Assembly: GCA_937891595.1 (NCBI GenBank)
Contig: CALATF010000080.1
Coordinates: 1-10,587 of the forward strand
Source: an uncultured Clostridia bacterium
GTDB lineage: Bacteria; Bacillota; Clostridia; Christensenellales; UBA1242
Direction of reading: 5' to 3'
Length of the DNA stretch: 10,587 bases
Both the position numbers and the translations under genes were made by a program. Within the stretch, counting starts at the first letter, position 1, and every line of letters starts with the position of its first letter. Below, one piece after another: positions 1-7,100 of the stretch. Below the pieces are notes generated by a model. It had not been told where the DNA came from. It did no database searches and was given only the letters and a program-made list of their open reading frames with translations.

Positions 1-1
1 C

Positions 2-2941
2 CTAAAAAGGTACTTCTTTTTATTCCAATCGTATACAATACGAGTATTTTCAAATCCAAAAAAAGAAATTGCCGAGTTTAAGGCAAGAGCTTTATCAAGC
101 ACTCACCCACATCAACAAGGCACTGCTCAAAACCCTGATATTTATTTCCAAAACCGTGAAGGTTGTAACAAATTTTATAAAGATGCTGTTGGCAGTGTAA
201 TTGATGCTCTTAAAGACGTTGAAAAAGTTACTGGCAGACATTATAGTTTGTTTGATTACTACGGAGACGAAAATGCCGAAAAGGTTGTTGTTTTAATAGG
301 CAGTGGTACCCAAACTGCTATTGAAACTGTTAAGTATTTAAATAATAATTGCAATACAAAATATGGTGTTGTAAACGTAAGATTATTTAGACCATTTTCT
401 TCTAAACACTTTGTAGAAGCACTACCTAAATCTGTTAAGAAAATAGCAGTTCTTGATAGAACAAAAGAAAGCGGTGCTGGTGGTGAACCATTATATAAAG
501 ACGTTGTTACAGCATTGCTTGAAAATAACAAAACAGACATTAAAGTTGTTGGTGGAAGATATGGTTTAGGCGGAAAAGAATTTACACCTAACATGGTTAA
601 AAGCGTTTTTGACAATTTAAATAATGAAATGAAAAATGATTTCACTGTTGGTATTATAGACGACGTAACTAATACTTCCCTAACCATAGATAAAGATTTT
701 GACATTCAAGATAAAAACTATTCTTGCAAATTTTTCGGTCTTGGAAGCGATGGTACTGTTAGTGCAAACAAAAACTCTATTAAAATTATAGGTAGTAATA
801 CAGAACTTAATGCACAAGGTTATTTTGAATACGATTCTAAAAAATCTGGTAGCGTTACAATTTCTCACTTAAGATTTGGTAAAGAACACACTAATGCACC
901 TTATCTTATTACAAAAGCAGATTTTGTTGCTTGCCACAATATAAACTTCGTTGGCAAATATGATATGGAAAAAGATTTAAAACAAAATGGAGTTTTCTTA
1001 CTAAATAGTCCATATTCCGTAGAAGAATTAAAAAGTATATTACCTAAAACTTTCTTTAATACAATAAAAGAAAAAAATGCTAAGTTATACATAGTAGACG
1101 GAAATAAAGTAGCACAAAACGCAGGTCTTGGAAAAAGAATAAACGTTGTAATGCAAGCATGCTTCTTTAAATTAACAAATATTATTGACTATTCTACTGT
1201 TGAAAAGTTACTTATCGACGCAGCATCAAAAACTTATGCTAAAAAAGGTCAAGCAATAGTTGATGCAAACATAAGTGCTATTAAATCTGCAACTGAAAAT
1301 TTAATTGAAGTTGATTTGAACGAAATTACAGGAATAGAAAAGAAAGATAACGCAAACTTAACTGAATATGCTAAAAACTTTATTAAAAAGATTGAGCATA
1401 AACACGGTGACGACTTACCTGTTTCTAGTTTCGACCCAAGAGGAAATGTTCCTACTAACACAACAAAATATGAAAAACGCGGTATATCAGTTGAAAGTCC
1501 TTGTTGGATAAAAGAAAATTGTATTCAATGTAATATGTGTTCAGCTGTTTGTCCACACGCAGCAATAAGACCTGTTCTTGTAAGCGACGAAGAATTAAAA
1601 AATGCTCCAAAATCTTTCGAAACAAACAAAGCTCTTGGCGTTCCTAATCACAATTTTAGAATTCAAATAAACGTTGCAGATTGCACTGGTTGCGAAAATT
1701 GTGTAAAGGTGTGCCCTGCTAAACAAAAAGCATTAAAAATGGTAAGTTCTGTTGAACTTGAAAAACAAGAAAAAGAAAACTATGAATATTCTGAAAACAT
1801 TGAAAACCCACAAACAATATTTAAGCCAAACACATTAAAAGGTAGTCAATTTAGAAAACCATATTTTGAATTTAGTGGTGCTTGTGCTGGTTGTGGCGAA
1901 ACCCCATATATAAAAATAGCAACTCAACTATTTGGCGAAAGAATGGTTATAGCAAACGCAACAGGATGTAGCAGTATTTATTCAGGTAGCGCACCTACTT
2001 CCCCATTTGCAAAAAATAAAGATGGCAGAGGTCCAGCTTGGGCTAGCAGTTTATTTGAAGATAATGCAGAGTTTGGTCTTGGCATAAAACTTGCAAAAAC
2101 TGCATCTAGAAACCAACTTAAAAAAGATGTTGAAGAATTTCTTTCAGATAATAACACTAACGAAAATTTAAATAACTTACTTAAAACTTGGTTAGAAAAT
2201 TTTGAAGATGGCGAAAAATCTTATGAATTATCTAAACAAATTGCCCCACTTCTTAAAGGTACAGCACTTGAAGGTAAAGAAAGTGATTTAACAAAAGAAA
2301 GCATTTGGATAATAGGTGGAGATGGTTGGGCTTATGACATAGGCTTTAGCGGTTTAGACCAAGTTATAGCAAGTGGCGAAAACGTAAATATTTTAGTACT
2401 TGATACAGAAGTTTATTCAAACACAGGCGGACAGATGTCAAAATCTACCCCACTATCTGCAACAGCTAAATTTGCAGCAGCTGGAAAACGCACACCTAAA
2501 AAAGACCTTGGTATGATTGCTATGAGTTATAAAAACTGCTATGTAGCACAAATAGGTTTAGGGGCTGACATGAACCAAGCTGTTAAAGCTTTAAGCGAAG
2601 CTGAAAGCTATGACGGCCCAAGTTTAATTATTGCTTATGCTCCATGTATTAACCATGGTATTAACATGAATGCTTCACAAACTGAAATTAAAAAGGCAGT
2701 TGAATGTGGTTACTGGCATTTATATAGATATGACCCAAGACTTATTGAACAAGGCAAAAACCCATTCATGCTAGATAGTGCAAAACCAACAAAAGATTAT
2801 GAAGAATTCTTAAAAGGTGAAAGCAGATATACTGCCCTTCAAAAAATTTCACCACAACTAGCAGAAACTCTTTATAACGAAAGCAAAAAGTTTGCTGAAG
2901 AAAGATATAATAAATATCTAGAACTTTCTCAAAAAAAATAA
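2..2941 (+). CDS. nifJ: Pyruvate:ferredoxin oxidoreductase (pyruvate synthase), N-terminus missing
   Basis: This cytoplasmic enzyme decarboxylates pyruvate to acetyl-CoA and CO2, using thiamine diphosphate, and passes electrons to ferredoxin. About 979 codons are present, against roughly 1170-1230 residues for the single-chain family, so about the first 200 residues lie off the left edge. The frame is open from base 2. Conserved text starts near base 71 (HPHQQGTAQNPDIYFQ region). Visible parts in order: the GLGSDGTVSANKNS motif (nt 740-781); two 4Fe-4S motifs, CxxCxxC...CP at nt 1520-1555 and nt 1682-1717; the proximal-cluster cysteines in CAGCGE (nt 1883-1894), in TGCSS (nt 1967) and at nt 2645; and the thiamine-diphosphate motif GDGWAYD (nt 2318-2338) followed by NTGGQ. 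All expected cofactor ligands in the part present are intact. The TTG at 248 is an internal Leu codon, not a start. The first 70 or so bases fit the family poorly (see findings). It ends in a hairpin terminator and converges with the lipoprotein gene. Confidence 0.96.
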   Translation, partial: LKRYFFLFQSYTIRVFSNPKKEIAEFKARALSSTHPHQQGTAQNPDIYFQNREGCNKFYKDAVGSVIDALKDVEKVTGRHYSLFDYYGDENAEKVVVLIGSGTQTAIETVKYLNNNCNTKYGVVNVRLFRPFSSKHFVEALPKSVKKIAVLDRTKESGAGGEPLYKDVVTALLENNKTDIKVVGGRYGLGGKEFTPNMVKSVFDNLNNEMKNDFTVGIIDDVTNTSLTIDKDFDIQDKNYSCKFFGLGSDGTVSANKNSIKIIGSNTELNAQGYFEYDSKKSGSVTISHLRFGKEHTNAPYLITKADFVACHNINFVGKYDMEKDLKQNGVFLLNSPYSVEELKSILPKTFFNTIKEKNAKLYIVDGNKVAQNAGLGKRINVVMQACFFKLTNIIDYSTVEKLLIDAASKTYAKKGQAIVDANISAIKSATENLIEVDLNEITGIEKKDNANLTEYAKNFIKKIEHKHGDDLPVSSFDPRGNVPTNTTKYEKRGISVESPCWIKENCIQCNMCSAVCPHAAIRPVLVSDEELKNAPKSFETNKALGVPNHNFRIQINVADCTGCENCVKVCPAKQKALKMVSSVELEKQEKENYEYSENIENPQTIFKPNTLKGSQFRKPYFEFSGACAGCGETPYIKIATQLFGERMVIANATGCSSIYSGSAPTSPFAKNKDGRGPAWASSLFEDNAEFGLGIKLAKTASRNQLKKDVEEFLSDNNTNENLNNLLKTWLENFEDGEKSYELSKQIAPLLKGTALEGKESDLTKESIWIIGGDGWAYDIGFSGLDQVIASGENVNILVLDTEVYSNTGGQMSKSTPLSATAKFAAAGKRTPKKDLGMIAMSYKNCYVAQIGLGADMNQAVKALSEAESYDGPSLIIAYAPCINHGINMNASQTEIKKAVECGYWHLYRYDPRLIEQGKNPFMLDSAKPTKDYEEFLKGESRYTALQKISPQLAETLYNESKKFAEERYNKYLELSQKK

Positions 2942-2971
2942 TAATTTTTAAAAAATTAAATTGCATACAAT

Positions 2972-3006
2972 AAAAAACAAACCAATATTTTTTGGTTTGT
3001 TTTTTT
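2972..3006. terminator. Bidirectional intrinsic terminator between convergent genes
   Basis: A perfect inverted repeat, left arm 2972-2985 and right arm 2992-3005, leaves a six-base loop. Because the arms are A-rich then T-rich, both strands end in a U-tract. It lies about 30 bases after the oxidoreductase stop on the plus strand and about 24 bases after the lipoprotein stop on the minus strand, so it can end both transcripts. Confidence 0.85.
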
Positions 3007-3029
3007 ATTAGGTACTAAATTAAAATATA

Positions 3030-3971
3030 TTAATCTTTGTTATATAAATGTTTAGCTTCAAGTAAATTAATAGTTTCATCCATACTAGTATAATCTATAT
3101 TTTCAAATTCATAATATGCATTCATTTTGATTGTTTCCATTTCAACCAAATCTGAATCTTTCGCGACAGGAATTCCATAAGCATCAAATTTTACATTGCC
3201 TTGTTCGTCTTTTTCAAATTCAGTTGAAGAATAATGATATTCAACCATATTTGCCTCTAACTTTGTTATATATTCACCATCATATTCAACCTTTGCTTTT
3301 CTAATTGAAAAATGAGATGGTTCTTCGTCTAAAACTTTAACAACAATATCAAATGTTAATTTGTCACCATCTACTTTAATATTATAAATATCATTTGCTG
3401 TTATTGAAGTATATCCACTCATAAACTGATTAAAAGCATCCATTTGTGACATAGACCAATAAAGTTTTTCGTCTTTGTCTTCAATGATTTTGAAATCTTC
3501 AACTGTTTCATTTTCATCTTCGTATATGCTCCAAGAGTAATCTATATTTTTATTATAATCTTTTTTATAAATGCGATGCTCGGAATAATCATTATAATTA
3601 GCTGATAACACTTTAATATTATCTTGATATCTATAATAAACATCCATCATTACTGGTAAATCTTCTTTTTGACTATTTGCAAAATATCCTTCATAATTTT
3701 GCATTTTAACTAATAAACGAACATCATTATATGTAGCCATTGTAAAATTTAATCTTGTAAGCATAATTTTATCTACAATATCTTGCTCTGAATATTGCTT
3801 ATTTTGTTTATCCAAAACTTGTTCAAGTTTAGTTGAAAGGTCATCTGCTTTATCAAATAATTTATCGATATTTGCTTGTTGGTCACCTGTTAAAGAACAT
3901 CCTGCTAAAGACGCACAACCTACAACGCCTAAACCTATTGTTGCTAAAGTTTTTTTAATTTTATTTTTCAT
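3030..3971 (-). CDS. Predicted membrane-anchored lipoprotein of unknown function
   Basis: A 313-residue protein that I do not recognise. Residues 1-24 form a lipoprotein signal peptide: a Lys-rich start, a hydrophobic core and the lipobox L22-A23-G24-C25, so Cys25 should be lipidated and the mature chain held on the outer face of the membrane. Residues 33-58 are charged and helical, possibly a short coiled coil. The rest is acidic and rich in Tyr, Asp and Glu, with alternating strand-like stretches, and has no membrane helix or evident catalytic motif. The strand-rich second half (about residues 190-300) recalls LolA-like lipoprotein folds, but that is only a guess. The ATG at 3971 is supported by a G-rich Shine-Dalgarno site (five G at 3977-3981, five bases before the ATG). 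It is transcribed alone, from a promoter with a poly-G spacer, downstream of the giant surface protease gene, which suggests a cell-envelope role. Confidence 0.85.
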   Translation of the reverse strand: MKNKIKKTLATIGLGVVGCASLAGCSLTGDQQANIDKLFDKADDLSTKLEQVLDKQNKQYSEQDIVDKIMLTRLNFTMATYNDVRLLVKMQNYEGYFANSQKEDLPVMMDVYYRYQDNIKVLSANYNDYSEHRIYKKDYNKNIDYSWSIYEDENETVEDFKIIEDKDEKLYWSMSQMDAFNQFMSGYTSITANDIYNIKVDGDKLTFDIVVKVLDEEPSHFSIRKAKVEYDGEYITKLEANMVEYHYSSTEFEKDEQGNVKFDAYGIPVAKDSDLVEMETIKMNAYYEFENIDYTSMDETINLLEAKHLYNKD

Positions 3972-3999
3972 ATATTCCCCCTAAATGTAAACTAATTTC

Positions 4000-4030
4000 A
4001 TTATTCCCCCCCCCCCTGAGATTTTGTCAA
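4000..4030 (-). promoter_or_regulatory. Sigma-A-type promoter with an 11-G tract in its spacer, candidate phase-variable promoter
   Basis: On the minus strand there is a perfect -35 box, TTGACA (4025-4030), then a 19-base spacer (4006-4024) whose last 11 bases are all G, then AATAAT (4000-4005), which matches the -10 consensus at five of six positions. The start point would fall near 3993, giving a leader of about 20 bases that holds the Shine-Dalgarno site of the lipoprotein gene. A 19-base spacer is longer than the usual 17; losing two G would restore the optimum. The boxes and tract are seen directly. Promoter function and phase variation are inferred. Confidence 0.72.
4006..4016. repeat. 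Homopolymer tract, 11 C on plus strand (11 G on minus strand)
   Basis: Eleven uninterrupted C on the plus strand, in DNA that is otherwise strongly AT-rich. It is by far the longest G or C run in the window. Such mononucleotide runs slip during replication. Its exact length in the assembly may be off by one or two, because homopolymers are hard to sequence. Confidence 0.95.
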
Positions 4031-4031
4031 T

Positions 4032-4061
4032 AAAAAAACTAGGGTTAATAATCCTAGTTTT
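4032..4061 (-). terminator. Hairpin terminator directly upstream of the lipoprotein promoter
   Basis: Nine-base perfect stem, arms 4053-4061 and 4035-4043, with a nine-base loop. On the minus strand it is followed by a run of T that extends to 4032 and touches the -35 box of the lipoprotein promoter. The plus-strand reading has only four T after the stem, so minus is the likelier working strand. It would stop read-through from the upstream protease gene. Confidence 0.68.
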
Positions 4062-4122
4062 AATTATTATCACTAAACAACAATACCCTCAAAATTATAT
4101 TATTTTTACATAAAGTATAAAT

Positions 4123-4157
4123 AAAAAGAGCTAGAATATATTTTTCTAACTCTTTTT
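4123..4157 (-). terminator. Intrinsic terminator of the surface protease gene
   Basis: A 14-base stem, arms 4144-4157 and 4123-4136, with a seven-base loop and a T-tract on the minus strand, beginning about six bases after the protease stop codon. One stem position is a C/A mismatch in plus-strand RNA but a G-U wobble pair in minus-strand RNA, which points to minus as the functional orientation. Confidence 0.85.
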
Positions 4158-4162
4158 TTTAT

Positions 4163-7100
4163 TTACAATTTACCTTTTGGAGGCTTTGCGTAATTCCACC
4201 AATCAAACTTCCTACGTTTAACTTTTTTAATAATAACTACAGTAGAAACTAAAACGATTATACCGCCAAGAATTGCTAAAACAATATAAAGTATGTATAT
4301 ATTGCTTTTAATTTGAACATTTATTATTGTATTTTGTGAGATATCTTTTATAGATGAATCAAACTCAAAATATTCAAACATATTCAAATCATAACTTTCT
4401 TTTAAAAAATCATAGCTTACATTTTCACCATATGTAACCGATGTTTTAAATTCTTTTCCGTCTTCCATTTTAAAAATTACATCATAAACGTTAGGAATAT
4501 AAACAGCGTTAATTATTTGGTCATTTGTAATATTATTTAAATTAGATATTTCCCAGTAAGGTGCTTGTTGATTATAATTTTGTTTGTTTTCCATAGGGAT
4601 TTTAGGCATATCTTTAGATAACAAGTCTTTGCCATGTTCAACTTCTATATTATTAACTAAGTTATTATCTGCTAAAAAAGTTATAATATATTTGTTTAGT
4701 TTAATGTTTTCAACAACTATATCAAAGTTATCTTTAACATTTTTAACTTCAAATAAACCTTCTATATTTTTTTCAACTTGTGCAACTTCTCCGTTATTAA
4801 GCCAACAAACAAATACTTGTAAATTAGTATATGATTTATTATAAGCATAATCTAATTCCACATCAAAAACTAAAGAATTGTTATATTCTATATTATTTTG
4901 TTGTTTTAATACAACCCTTCCACCAACTAAGCTAGGAATAGTCGCAGTATATGTATTTATTTGCCATTTTGCATATAAAATAACATTGTTACTTGTACCC
5001 ATTAAAACTTGAGTAATCTGTTGACCACTAAAATCACTTGCTGTATACCAACCTTTAAAAACATGTCCTTCTTTAGTTGGTTGTAATAAATTAAAGGTAG
5101 GAGTTGTACAATAAAATACTTTTGTAGCAAGTTCACTAATAATTCCACCATTAGTATTGTATTGCACAAAATATTCTGTTAAAGTAAAATCTGCAGTAAT
5201 AACAGCGTCTTGTTCGAAAATACGCTCATCCCAGTTAACAACAGCATATCCTTCTTTCCAAGCATTAAAATTATAGCCGGTTATATAAGCTTGTGGTATT
5301 TTTGTTTTATCTATTTTTGAAAAATGTTCTACTAAAACTTCAGCTATTACTTCATCTAAAACAACAAAAGAAACAGTGAAAAATTTATACCTAACAGAAT
5401 AAATAGCATTAATAATTGTTATATTGTAATTATCATTATGAGCCGAGGCGGTAATATCATAATCACCTTTTTTAGTTTGTTCGTTTACTATGCAATTATA
5501 TTCAATATTTAAATTGTCGTCACTTACATAGTCGCCTGATATTTGGCAAGTAAATTCATTTACAACAGGGTCTGTATAAAGTGAAGATTTATTATCAACT
5601 GTTATTGTAATATTAGCTTTGTCGATAATAAATTTATTTGTATTGTCTAATTGTAAAATATAGTTACTAGCTTTAAATAAATTATCTAAGCTATCTTTTA
5701 ACTCAATATTTGAAATATCAAATTCATACTCGCCAGCATTACTGCCCGCTACCCTACTTAAATATCCGTCATAGCAAGCAACTTCATCTCTTGCAAGATT
5801 TTGAAATTTAAATGTTAAATTAGGAGTATTGTTTGTTCCATCATACATTCTATGTTGGTTAGCTGTTGGCTCTATTATTAAAGTTCTTTGTGTAATTTGA
5901 ATTGAAACATTTTCAATAAAATTAATTGTATAGTTACTTACTTTAAAATTGCCATTATTTTGAACAGTAAAGTTATTATCTCTAGTTATTGTTGTAGTTC
6001 CTACATTTTTATTTTTAGCAACTAAATTACCCGCAAAACTAGGTGTTTCATTTGATACATTTTTACTATATGTATAAAGAATATTATAATTTTCGCCATA
6101 TACATAAGATTGATTGCTTTCTGGAATTATTGTTAAGCTTGCGGTATAAATTGTAACATTTGACGAAACAACTACATCTACAAAATTCTTTTTACTAAAT
6201 TTAGTATAAACTTGGTAAGTTCCTACATCTTTAAAAGAAATTTCTTCGCTTTGCCAAGAATTATTATCTAAACTAAAAAAAAGTTGAACATCATCAATAT
6301 CACATACTGGGTTTACTTTATGTTCATAACCATTGTAAGTTACAACAATATTTTCTACGCTACAGCCAGTAATTTCACCATAACTGATAGATAAATATGC
6401 CGTTTTATCACTTAGTTTTAAAACGTAATTGTCAGCTAAGAAGTCCCCATTATCTACAGCTGTTAAAGTTCCTAACGTTATTGCGTATTTTCCTACATCT
6501 AACCCTAATTCTCTAGATAAAGAACCTATAAAACTAGGAATTTCATTCCCTACCACATTAGAATATGAATACTCAAATGTTGGATCTTGTTGTTGGGTAT
6601 AAATCTTTTCATAATCTTTTTTTGGGGTAATTATCAAATCTCTTTTAGTAATTTCAAAAACATTTTGATAATTAATTAAAACAATTTTGTAATTATCTTT
6701 TAAAAAGCCTGTTGATAAATTATCTTCTAAAGTTAAATTATTAACAGCGTTATATAAGCCTACATTTTCGCCAACTATTCTATTTAAACTACCTAAAAAT
6801 ACAGGTTCTTCAGAATTAAAATTATTAGAATATGTATATTTTATTTCGCTATCATCTTCACCATAAGTTTTCGTCGATTTAAGCGGTGTAACATATAATT
6901 GTCTTGGTGTAATTTCAAAATATATATTATTGCTATTATCGTCTACAGTTTTAAATATTAAATTATAATTACTAGCTTTGAAGTTACCGTTATCTTTCAA
7001 CTCAAATGTCGAGTCATAAGCATATTCACCTACATTTGGACAATCAGTATTTACATTTACAAATATTCTACCACTAAAAGCTGGTGTTTCGCCCAACACG

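Noticed and set aside
259..705. A 148-codon minus-strand open frame, and shorter ones, opposite the oxidoreductase gene.
   Set aside because: They lie wholly opposite a strongly conserved enzyme gene, match no known family and lack supporting sites.
3981..4001. A six-codon leader reading frame (MKLVYI) between the G tract and the lipoprotein gene, with the G tract as its ribosome site.
   Set aside because: Its ATG overlaps the -10 box, so it would lie upstream of the predicted transcript start.
4094..4099. A minus-strand TATAAT that could be a second lipoprotein promoter.
   Set aside because: No convincing -35 box lies 16-18 bases upstream, a terminator stands between it and the gene, and this hexamer is common by chance in AT-rich DNA.
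4584..4844. An 86-codon plus-strand open frame opposite the surface protease.
   Set aside because: It is antisense to the InlB-repeat region and has no promoter or ribosome site.
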